From: Plasmopara viticola | Lineage: Eukaryota > Oomycota > Peronosporomycetes > Peronosporales > Peronosporaceae | Length of the DNA: 64,000 nucleotides | Direction: 5' to 3' | Assembly: GCA_001695595.3 (NCBI GenBank) | Contig: MBPM02000119.1 | Location: forward strand, 62,001-126,000 | Shown: piece by piece, positions 1 through 9,700 of the stretch | Position numbering within the stretch: the stretch's first letter is position 1 | How the letters are laid out: every line of letters starts with the position of its first letter | Translations under genes and position numbers: made by a program | Notes under the pieces: generated by a model | The model's input: the letters and a program-made list of their open reading frames with translations, nothing else | Databases searched by the model: none | What the model was told of the DNA's origin: nothing

Positions 1-1032
1 TAATTTTGGCCTGCAATGCTAGCAAGATGCTCCAGGAAACCAAGCACGCACTCAGCAAACGATTCGAGATGACGGCTTTGGGGCAACTTCACTTCTTTCT
101 TGGAATTGAGATCGAGCAAAATTTGAAGATCGGGACTCTGACGATGCGGCAAACCAAGTTCGCGTGCGAAATTTTAACCAAGTTCAATATGGAAAAGAGC
201 AAGCCCGTCAGAACTCCGCAAGATCCAGGACTCAAACTTACCAAGTCAATGTGCGAAGGAGGATGCAAACACGGTGAAACCATGACCGGTGTGCCATATC
301 GAAATGCTATTGGTTGCCTGATGTATCTTATGGTCGGTACGCGTCCGGATCTCGCTGCGGCAGTGGGGGTACTCAGCCAATTTGCAGCAGACCCATGTCC
401 GACACACTGGCAAGCGTTAAAAAGAGTCTTCAGGTATATCCAAGGTACAAGGACGCACGGTATTGAATTTCAAGCAGCGAATCATGATCAATTGCAAGGA
501 TTTTCGGATGCGGACTGGGCCGGAGATACAATGTCGCGAAGGAGTACAAGCGGCTACGCCTTTATGATGAGCGGTGGATGTGTCAGCTGGAAGAGCAAGA
601 AACAGCGTACGGTGGCACTGTCGTCTACGGAAGCTGAATACATGGCATTGTCAGAGGCTACGCAAGAGGCAATATGGCTCAAGGCGTTTATGTGTGAGCT
701 GGGAGAGATGTCCCCGGATACAGCGGTCAAGATTTATGAAGATAATCAAGGCTCGATTGCACTAGAACCCGGAAGCTCATACACGAACCAAGCACATCGA
801 CATTCGATACCATTTTGTACGTGAAAAGGTTGAAGATGGTCAAGTGATTCTCGAGTACATCTCTACTCTCGACATGCTTGCCGACATAATGACCAAGCCG
901 ATTCCTGCGATGCAGTTTTGTGTACTCCGAAGCAAGCTTGGTATACAGAAGGCGAAGGCTGACGAGTCGAGTGGGAGTGTTGTCGAAGATGCTGTAAAAG
1001 TAACGCCTCGACCAGCGACTTCATACCGGTAA
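1..1032 (+). pseudogene. A' gag-pol, C-terminal fragment (RT end and RNase H), frameshifted
   Basis: The frame opens just after the YVDD box of reverse transcriptase and runs through the RT thumb and connection into RNase H. SDADWAGD and SSTEAEY are visible, as is EDNQGSI, which carries the third acidic residue. Next to near-identical element A, 5 bp are missing near 767, just after the EDNQGS motif. This shifts the frame and ends the first open stretch at 824. The original frame resumes (844-1032) and ends at a TAA at 1030-1032, about 18 codons inside the LTR. The product would have been the C-terminal part of the polyprotein that copies element RNA into DNA. It cannot be functional as it stands. 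Confidence 0.92.
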
Positions 1033-1240
1033 GTACCGGTATCTGCAATCAGTTGATGACTGACTTAAAGAGCGGGTTCAAGATGGGCAAAAGATCGGTT
1101 TCGGGATGGGAAGATGATTGCGCCCGGATGGTGAGTCATTCTGATTGGCTTATAGGTAGCATGTAGTTGTGAACTAAGGACCATTAAATATATTTACTTT
1201 GCATTTTGCCATCTTTAGCTCAAGTGACCTTTATTCAATA
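978..1240 (+). repeat. A' 3' LTR (263 bp)
   Basis: It starts TGTTGTCGAAG directly after the purine-rich GAGTCGAGTGGGAG and ends TTATTCAATA. It is the same length and type as the solo LTRs at 1288-1550 and 19463-19725. The LTRs of element A are 17 bp longer through a repeated CCAAT-box segment. Confidence 0.92.
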
Positions 1241-1248
1241 TTCGGTAC
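1241..1248 (+). other. 8-bp sliver of host element J between two insertions
   Basis: TTCGGTAC lies between the A' LTR end and the C LTR start. GGTAC (1244-1248) recurs at 47221-47225 on the far side of the C dimer. Joined across it, the sequence reads as the conserved Arg-Tyr-His of the copia RNase H tail, in frame with J at 47221. Confidence 0.88.
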
Positions 1249-1287
1249 TGTTGAAAAGGTCGAAGTATGCACTAGTTGGCAAAATGC

Positions 1288-1550
1288 TATTGAATAAAGG
1301 TCACTTGAGCTGAAGATGGCAAAATGCAAAGTAAATATATTTAATGGTCCTTAGTTCACAACTACATGCTACCTCTAAGCCAATCAGAATGACTCACCAT
1401 CCGGGCGCAATCATCTTCCCATCCCGAAACCGATCTTTTGCCCATCTTGAACCCGCTCTTTAAGTCAGTCCTCAACTGATTGCAGATACCGGTACTTACC
1501 GGTATGAAGTCGCTGGTCGAGGCGTTACTTTTACAGCATCTTCGACAACA
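1288..1550 (-). repeat. Solo A-type LTR inside the C left LTR
   Basis: A complete 263-bp LTR (on this strand TATTGAATAAAGG to CTTCGACAACA) with no internal sequence, flanked on both sides by AATGC. This is the signature of an A-type insertion later reduced by LTR-LTR recombination. Confidence 0.9.
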
Positions 1551-1694
1551 AATGCAAAGTGAATATATTTAAAAAGGTCCTTAGTTCACAACTACATGCT
1601 ACCTCTAAGCCAATGATTTATCTAAGCCAATCAGAACAACTCACCATCCGGCGCAATCATCTTCCCATCCCGAAACCGATCATTTGCTCATCTT

Positions 1695-2028
1695 TGTTGA
1701 CAAGAATGCGCCTCGACAAGATACTGGTGTTGTCGAAGATGCTGTGAAAGTAACGCCTCGACCAGCGACTTCATACCGGTAAGTACCGGTATCTGCAATC
1801 AGTTGATGACTGACTCAGGGAGCGGGTTCAAGATGGGCAAAAGATCGGTTTCATGATGGGAAGATGATTGCGCCCGGATGGGATGATGATTGCGCCCGGA
1901 TGGTGAGTCATTCTGATTGGCTTAGATTAATCATTGGCTTAGAGGTAGCATGTAGTTGCGAACTAAGGACCATTAAATATATTTACTTTGCATTTTGCCA
2001 ACTAGTGCTCACTTCGACCTTTTCAATG
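1695..2028 (+). repeat. D1 5' LTR (334 bp)
   Basis: Runs from TGTTGACAAG to CAATG, then GGTTATGAGCCC. It carries two tandem GATGATTGCGCCCGGATG units (about 1864-1902), a TGAGTCA box (1904-1910) and two inverted CCAAT boxes just after. A 33-bp partial repeat of the LTR 5' end is specific to the D family. Confidence 0.92.
1982..1999 (+). promoter_or_regulatory. Putative core promoter in D1 5' LTR
   Basis: TTTACTTT followed one base later by CATTTTGCC resembles the oomycete initiator (YTCANTYY, one mismatch here) plus FPR (CAWTTTNYY, full match). It would give a 5' leader of about 45 nt before the gag ATG at 2033. Known motif, inferred function. Confidence 0.55.
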
Positions 2029-2043
2029 GGTTATGAGCCCAAG
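2029..2043 (+). promoter_or_regulatory. Primer-binding site of D1, overlapping the gag start codon
   Basis: GGTTATGAGCCCAAG lies directly after the LTR. It is complementary to the anticodon stem-loop of a yeast-type initiator tRNA-Met (GGGCUCAUAACC). Drosophila copia is known to prime from a half-tRNA pairing in this region. The ATG complementary to the CAU anticodon is the gag start. Confidence 0.8.
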
Positions 2044-5000
2044 CCCCGCCGACTCTGCCTCCCCCTTCTCTGACTCTGCCTTCGCCACCATGGACGCGTC
2101 TATGCCAAGTCGAATCAACAAGTTCGACGGCACCAACTTCCACACCTGGAAGTTCAAGATGCAGATGGTGCTGGAGGAGAGGGACCTGTGGGAAGTCGCA
2201 AGTGGTGAGATCAAGCTGGAGCACTGCACGAATGCGATGGATCAGTCGACTTACAAGAGGAAGTCTCGGAAAGCGCTAGCGATAATCTGTCTTGCGATGG
2301 AAGACTCGCAACTGCCACTGGTCCGGTCGTCAAGTGGTGCGCACGATGCATGGTCAAGGCTCGAGGGACATTTCGAGAAGAAGAGTTTGGCCAATAAGCT
2401 CTTTCTTCGTCGTCGTTTCTTCACGGCCAAGATGGAAGAAGGTGAGGATGTGCTCGCGCATATCAACAAGATGGAGACTCTAGCGGAGCAACTCGACGCG
2501 GTTGGTGCTCCAGTAAGCGAGGACGACTTGGTGATCACGCTTCTTGCAAGTCTCAGTGAGTCGTTCGCATTTCTCATTACAGCATTGGAGTCAAGAGCCG
2601 ACTCGCTGTCTTGGGAGCTTGTGACGTCTCGGCTGCTTCACGAGGATATGAAGCGCAAGGAACACGATGGCGGCGTCGATGGAGCCGTGCACGGTCAGGT
2701 GCAAGCATTCGTGTCAGCGGACAATGGACGGCGCAAGGGACGACAAGTCTCAATCAAGCCCACGAGTACCTGCCACTACTGTGGCGAGCAAGGGCACTGG
2801 ATCGCAAAATGTCCGGCTCGAATTCGAGAGAATGGAGAGCGTCAAAGGACGCAACGCGCTAATGTCGCGCAGAGTGAGGATTACTCTGGCGAATTTTTGT
2901 TTTCGGTTGGTGGGAGTACCACCAAGTCAAGTTCTGTGTGGCTGGTCGACTCGGGTGCGACGCAGCACATGACGTACTCGCGAGAGTACATGAAGAATTA
3001 CAAGACAATTTCACCGATGGACGTGCATCTTGCAGATGATGGAGTGGTTCAGGCAGTGGGCACGGGTGACATTGTTATGTCTATGGCTACTCCGCGCGGA
3101 CTCAAGAAGGGTGTGCTTACTACAGTGTGGCACATCCCAAAGCTTTCGCGCAATCTTTTTTCCGTTGGACGCTTTACGAAGGATGTTGGCCCGGTCACGT
3201 TTGAGCGCGATGGATGTTTTGCCGAAGTTAAAGGTGTCCGTTGGAAGCTTGGTGTTCGCGAAGGCAAGGGTTTGTTCAGGCTCTGCATGACGCCTGTCAA
3301 TGTTGACGCAGCCAATGTGACCAGTTCGTCGGGATGCCATGGGGACACCACGTCGTACCTCTGGCACCTTCGACTTGGCCACATTGGTTACGGCGGTCTC
3401 GATGCCATTGTCACGAAGAAGTATGGAATTGGTATCAACCTCAAGACAGCTACTCAGTGGGAAACATGCGAGGGCTGTGCGCTGGGCAAACAGACGCGGG
3501 TGAGCTTTATGAACTCCTCCCCAAGTCGTGCCAAACACGTGTTGGAGACTATTCACAGCGACGTGTGCGGTCCCATGCAATCACCAACGTTTGGAGGCAA
3601 GCGCTATTTCGTTACATTTGTTGACGAAAAGTCGCATTTTTGCGTTGTCTTCTTGCTCAGAAACAAGTCTGAAGTATTCGACAAGTTTGCAGAATTTGTT
3701 GCGCTAGCGGAAAACCAAACTTGCCGCCGCGTCAAGACACTTCGTTGCGATAATGGCGGAGAATACGTGAACGGCGCCATGGCGAAGTTCTGTGCAGAGC
3801 GTGGTATTGTACAGAAATTGACACCGCCGCACACACCCCAGCTAAATGGCGTTGCAGAGCGAATGAATCGGACGCTTGTGGAATGTGCTCGCTGTATGCT
3901 AGAGCACGCCAACTTGCCGAAGTCTTACTGGGGTGAAGCCGTCATGACTGCCACTTTCCTACGGAATCGGTGCCCAACGCGCGCCATCAAGTCCGACATG
4001 TCACCTCATCAAATTTGGACCGGCAAGACACCGCTTCTGGCAAACCTTAAGGTTTTTGGTTGCCACGCGTACGTTCAAGTGCCGAAGGAAAAACGGACCA
4101 AGTTTGATGCTCGATCGGTGCGGTGCCGATTTCTTGGTTACTCGGATCACGAAAAAGCGTACCGCTTTGAAGAAATTGTGAGTGGTCGAGTACTTGTGAG
4201 CCGCGACGCACAGTTCATGGAGGATGTCTTCGACAGTGGGAGACGAAGTTATGACAGCAATGAAGTGATTATTCAAGATGATGCAAGCGATTGTTCGGCA
4301 GGATCTAATGGGACTGACTGTGAGCAAGATGAAGTTTCGGCTCCGGATGTGGAGGTCGAACCAGGAAGCAAGCGTATTCAGCGGTCGCGATCGCTAGAGA
4401 AGGTTGCAGACTCCCCAAGGCCCAAACGCCAAAGCCGACCACAGATGTCACTGGACGAGATGTCAGCAGTAGCTCACGGGGATGGCGATTTTGAAGCGGC
4501 CTTTGTTGTAGATTCAGTGGGAGAAGTGCCAACTACGTACAAGTCGGCAATGGAATCTAGCAACGCGGCCAAGTGGAAAGAGGCATGCGACTCGGAAATC
4601 GACTCCCTCCGCAAAAACAAGACATGGTCGTTGGTGCCGTTGCCTCAAGGACGAAAAGCTATTGGCTGTCGATGGGTGTTTCGAGTCAAGGAGAATCAAG
4701 CAGGAGGGATCGAGCGATTCAAGGCTCGACTTGTCGCCAAAGGATTTTCGCAAAAGCACGGTATCGACTATGATGAAACATTTGCACCGGTGGCCAAGTT
4801 TACTTCAATACGGATTCTCCTCAGTTTGACAGCCAAGTACGGACTTAAAGTGCACCAGATGGATGTCAAGACAGCCTTCTTGAATGGGTCTCTCGATGAA
4901 GACATTTACATGGCTCAGCCACAAGGTTACGAGGACGAACACCAGCCAGATCATGTTTGTCAGCTCAAGCGGTCGCTTTACGGATTGAAACAGTCACCTC

Positions 5001-6203
5001 GTATGTGGAATCAGACGATTGACAAGTTCATGATTATGCTGGGATTCAAGAAGTGCGAAGCCGATCATTGTGTGTACGTGAAGCGAGATGACCAGCACAT
5101 GATTCTTGTGGCTCTTTACGTTGTTGATTTGGTTCTCGCGAGCAGTGACGACAGGATGCTCAAGTCAACTAAGCAAGCATTAAGCGAGCGTTTCGACATG
5201 ACTGACTTGGGTGATCTCAAGTATTTTCTGGGCATCGAAATTGAACAGGATCGCTCCGCTGGTATTGTGGCAATGCGTCAGACCAAGTTCGCCAAAGACA
5301 TTTTGACGAAGTTCGGCATGGTGAACAGCAACCCGGTCAAGACACCCCAAGAACCTGCCTGGCCTCAAGCTGACGAAGACAATGTGCGAGGGCGGCTGCC
5401 AGCACAGTACTACGATGGCAAATGTTCCGTACCGAAATGCGGTTGGGTGCCTCATGTATCTCATGGTCGGGACGCGGCCGGACCTCGCCGCTGCAGTGGG
5501 AGTTCTTTCTCAATTTGCTGCTGATCCATGCCCTACGCATTGGCAAGCTCTCAAGCGCGTGTTTCGGTACATTCAAGGCACGACTACACATGGAATCAAG
5601 TTCGACAAATCAAGCAAGGACAAGCTGCAAGGTTTTCCTGACGCGGACTGGGCTGGCGATGCTGATACTCGACGAAGTACAAGTGGTTACGCATTTACAA
5701 TGAATTCAGGGTGCATCAGCTGGAAAAGCAAGAAACAAAGGACGGTTGCGCTCTCGTCAACGGAGGCAGAGTACATGGCGCTGACAGAAGCTGTTCAAGA
5801 GGCGATTTGGCTTAAAGCATTCCTATGCGAGCTTGATGAAATGAAGAGCAACGAGCCTGTCAAGATTTACGAAGACAATCAAGGCTCGATTGCGCTTGCC
5901 AAGAACCCCGAGTTCCACAAGCGTACCAAGCACATCGACATTCGCTATCACTTTGTTCGGGAGAAGGTTGAAGATGGTCAAGTGGTCCTGCAATACTGTT
6001 CGACTAAAGACATGAAGGCGGACATGATGACCAAGCCAATCCCAGCAGTGCAGTTTGAGTTTCTTCGCAACATGCTTGGGATACAAGGTTCAAGGACTGC
6101 CGAGTCGAGTGGGAGTGTTGACAAGAATGCGCCTCGACAAGATACTGGTGTTGTCGAAGATGCTGTGAAAGTAACGCCTCGACCAGCGACTTCATACCGG
6201 TAA
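2033..6203 (+). pseudogene. D1 gag-pol polyprotein, defective
   Basis: Domains in order, by residue from the ATG at 2033: Gag; CCHC zinc knuckle from C247; aspartic protease with DSG at D306; pre-integrase HHCC (H445 to C479 region); integrase with D510, D573 and E609, giving the copia D,D-35-E spacing; reverse transcriptase; RNase H. The RT box reads YVVD at 5117-5128 where D2, H and K have YVDD, so a catalytic Asp is lost. A 4-bp repeat (CCTG) near 5354-5357 shifts the frame after the RT palm. RNase H is open in another frame from 5382 to the stop at 6201-6203, inside the 3' LTR. RNase H also has Pro for Ser beside the first catalytic Asp. The ATG lies in the primer-binding site; the frame is conserved from that codon in all families here. 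Confidence 0.93.
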
Positions 6204-6394
6204 GTACCGGTATCTGCAATCAGTTGATGACTGACTTAGGGAGCGGGTTCAAGATGGGCAAAAGATCGGTTTCATGATGGGAAGATGATTGCGCCCGGAT
6301 GGGATGATGATTGCGCCCGGATGGTGAGTCATTCTGATTGGCTTAGATTAATCATTGGCTTAGAGGTAGCATGTAGTTGCGAACTAAGGACCAT

Positions 6395-6739
6395 TATTAA
6401 AGGTAACCGGTTTCCCTCAGTTTTATTCCGGTTTCCAAGGCTGTCCAATACGAGCGGCTGTCCGACGTTTCAAGCAAACAACGATGACGTCATGAATAGA
6501 CACATGGACAGGCGCACTCAAGATGATTGCGCCCGGATGGGGAGATGCTTGCGCCCGGATGGTAAGTTCCTCTGATTGGCTTAGATAAATGAATGGCTTA
6601 GATGTAGCAAGGAGTTGTGAACTAAGGACCAAATTGATAAAATCACTTTCGAATCTTCATTCAACACCTCAAGTGCCTTCTTCGCTCTTTGCTCACCGCA
6701 AGCTTCGCTCCTCCACTCCTCCACTTCAAAAATCCAACA
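6395..6739 (+). repeat. E 5' LTR (345 bp)
   Basis: Runs from TATTAAAGG to TCCAACA. Its middle (about 6519-6630) carries the paired GCGCCCGGATGG units, CCAAT boxes and GTGAACTAAGGACC also found in lineage-1 LTRs, although E's coding region is lineage 2. A TGACGTCA palindrome lies at 6485-6492. Confidence 0.94.
6643..6659 (+). promoter_or_regulatory. Possible initiator in E 5' LTR
   Basis: TCACTTTCGAATCT resembles the oomycete initiator, with only a weak FPR-like continuation. B1 has a similar AATCACTTTC in its LTR. Start-site mapping would be needed to place the transcript end. Confidence 0.35.
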
Positions 6740-6754
6740 GGTTATGAGCCCAAG
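6740..6754 (+). promoter_or_regulatory. Primer-binding site of E, overlapping the gag start codon
   Basis: The same 15 bases (GGTTATGAGCCCAAG) as in the lineage-1 elements, next to the LTR. Sequence beyond these bases differs between families, so this block is what is conserved. Confidence 0.8.
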
Positions 6755-9700
6755 TACCATGTCCACTGCGCAAGACGTCTCCACCAAAGTCTCCATCGAC
6801 AAATTCAACGGAGACAACTACGTGACGTGGAGCCGCTACATGCGTGGCGTGTTCCTGACCAAGTCAACGTGGCATGTGGTGAATCGCCAGACGACTCCTT
6901 CCTTCACCGACTCTCGTGCCAAGGATGAGTATGTCAAGCTTAACAATATCGCCTTCGGACTCATGCTGCTCCACATGGACGCGGACTACCATCACGTCGT
7001 GGATGACTGCGAGGAAGCATGGGTCGCATGGACGCGTGTGAAGACACTTTACGGTGGATCCCAGAAGGCCGGTCGCATCTATCTCAAGCGACAGCTCTTC
7101 AGCATGGAGATGTCGGAAGGCGGCAATGTGCTACAACATTGCAATGAGGTCCTCAACATCAGCGCCAAACTCAGCGGCATCGGCGCCAAGATGGAGGACG
7201 AAGACGTGGCAATCTGCTTGCTGCGCAGTCTCCCCAAGAGCTACGAGAACGTGGTTTTAAACTTGGAGATGAGCACTGCGGAGCTGAAAACGCAAGACGT
7301 CGTCAAGGTGCTCACGAACGAGCATATCAAGCGGCAGGGCGAGAAGACTCTGGCGATCAAGGCTGAAGACACGGCACGTGCATTCAGCACTGATCGGGAG
7401 CCTCGCCAGTGCACGTACTGCGGAAAATTGGGGCACTCGGCTGAGCGGTGCTGGACCAAGCAGAAGGACGAGAATCGGGGCTCTAAGCGCGGCGGCAACA
7501 ACCGTGGACGCGTGGCCAACAATGTCCAGTGGCGCAACGACTACAACGACTATGACGATCGAGTTGCCTTTGCAGTCTCGCTGGAATGCGGCATGTCATC
7601 GACTAGCAACGCACCGGGACTCTGGGCCATTGACAGTGGTGCCACGCATCACATATGCAACGACAAGACCAAGTTCGCCATGCTTCATGAAGATCACGAA
7701 GGCGAATTGTCTGTTGCCAACGGTAACAAGACTGAAATCAAGGGCGTAGGGACCATCATCGAACGGGTGGTACTTCCCAACGGCAACGAACGTGAAATCG
7801 AGATTAAGGATGCGCTATACGTACCAAGCATGAGCAAGAATCTGCTATCGATTCCGCAAATCAACAAAAGTGGCCAGTTCCAGGTTGTGTTTGACGGGTC
7901 TAAGATGCACGTTGCTCGCAAGAAGTCAAAACAAGTTGTTGCGACTGCGGATCTTATCAACGGACTCTACTGGCTTCGAACGCCACAGCGCTGTGCCAAT
8001 ACAGTCGTGCAAGGTAGCGGTGTGGACTTGCATGCTCGCATGGGTCATGCTCCGGTTGATGTCCTTCGCAAAATGATCGACAGCAACATGATCAAGGACG
8101 CCGAGCCACCCTCTAAGCCATCTGGTCTGTGCCGAGGATGCCAGCAAGGAAAGATGGTCCAGAAACCATTTCCGAGCAATCCAAGCAAGCCCAAGTATGC
8201 CCCATTTGAGTTTTTACACTTCGACAACTGTGGGCCAATGGAGCACGAGTCACTTGGTGGCAGCAGATACTTGCTGATCATCACGGACGAGGCAAGTGGG
8301 TGTATGGCTGGATTCTGTTTGCGCGCCAAGTCGGAAAGTGAAGGCTGTCTGCGCAAGTACATCCTCAAGGTTGAGAAGCAGTTCGGTGCCAAGGTCAAGT
8401 TCGTGCGTCATGATGGGGCCAAGGAGTTCGCAACCAACTCCCTACTCAGTTTTTACGACGATCATGGCATCGAGGTGCAGCCCACGGTCCGCTACGCGCA
8501 CCAGACAAACGGCACTGCTGAGCGAGCCAACCGGACTATCGTCACGATCGGTCGCAGCATGTTACATCACGCTGGTTTGGACAAGACGTTTTGGGCTGAG
8601 GCGGCAATGGCAGCGATCTACATCAAGAACCGACTGCCTTCTCCGAAGATTCCCGCCAAAACGCCTTATGAAATTGTGTACAAGACCAAACCAAGCGTCA
8701 AACACATGCGAGTATTTGGGTGCAAGGCTTTCATTCTGACACCAAGAGAAAAACGACTCAAGTGGGATGCTAAAGCTCGCGAGGGAATTTTCATCGGCTA
8801 CGAGGAACGCTCCAAGGCATACCGCGTCTTTGACATAAAAGCGGGGAAGGTGGTGATCAGTCGCGACGTCAACTTCGACGAATTAAGCTTCGGCACTCTT
8901 GCGGAATGCTCAGACGATGACGACAATGACTCGCTATTCGACTTCGACACCCTCGATATCGACGACTCAGGACCGACGGAGTTCAAGTACACAGGAAAGC
9001 GCAAGCCCAATCACTCAAGCTCGCGCAACAGAACTTCAAATACGCGCTCAAATAGTCAAAACGCTGGTTTGGAAGAAACAAGTGCCCCCGAATATCCCGT
9101 CCAGTCTCAAGTTAAACGCCGACCAGGCGTGCCCAGTACGGCGGATGAAGAAGAAAAGGACAACCAAGTTCACGAAGATGGCACGTCTCCAGCGGATGGA
9201 TCATGGCGAGCAAGCGCCAACGCTGTGGAAATTACTGACCTTTCCGAGCCAACAACGTATCAAGACGCAGTTAATGGACCGGAACAGGTGCACTGGCGCA
9301 AAGCCATTCAAAGAGAGCTGGAGTCGATGCGACTTCGTGGTGTATTTCGAGCGGCGAAACTTCCGATTGGACAACGCGCCATTGGCACCAAATGGGTATT
9401 CAAGATCAAGCGGAGAGCTGATGGATCGATTGAGAAGTATAAAGCGCGCCTCGTTGCAAAAGGGTTCAAGCAAAAGCACGGCATCGACTACACGGAGACG
9501 TTTTCGCCTGTTATCAAGTATGTGACCTTGCGAATGGTCATAGCGATCGCCAGGTACTTCGACTGGCCTCTTGACCAACTGGATGTGGTGACAGCATTCT
9601 TGTACGGCGTCATGAAGGAGCAAGTGTTTTGCGCGACGCCGGAAGGGGTTGAGCTCGATGACAATTGCGACTGTCTCGAGCTGATTAAGGCGATTTATGG

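Larger units (their letters stand above)
1..1240 (+). mobile_element. Copia element A' (3' part, cut by window start)
   Basis: This is the 3' portion of a lineage-1 copia element: the end of reverse transcriptase, RNase H, polypurine tract and 3' LTR. Its 5' part lies left of the window. It is nearly identical, in inverted orientation, to 24773-26032 of element A. The LTR ends at 1240 and is followed by TTCGG, the expected 5-bp duplication, inside coding sequence of host element J. The matching left flank is off-window, so the duplication cannot be confirmed here. Confidence 0.93.

Noticed and set aside
1249..1550. A chimeric LTR made by template switching (C-type end fused to A-type LTR, with repeated GGCAAAATGC)
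   Set aside because: AATGC occurs on both sides of a complete A-type LTR, and the C-type LTR resumes after it. A solo-LTR insertion explains it fully.
3011..3580. A 189-aa minus-strand frame repeated in D1, D2 and H
   Set aside because: It is antisense to protease and pre-integrase coding. It recurs only because the elements are copies.
2033..6203. A lineage using a separate gag frame or programmed frameshift between gag and pol
   Set aside because: Intact copies (E, B1, and the A and G parts) have one continuous frame. The breaks in D1 and D2 are at different places, so they are mutations.
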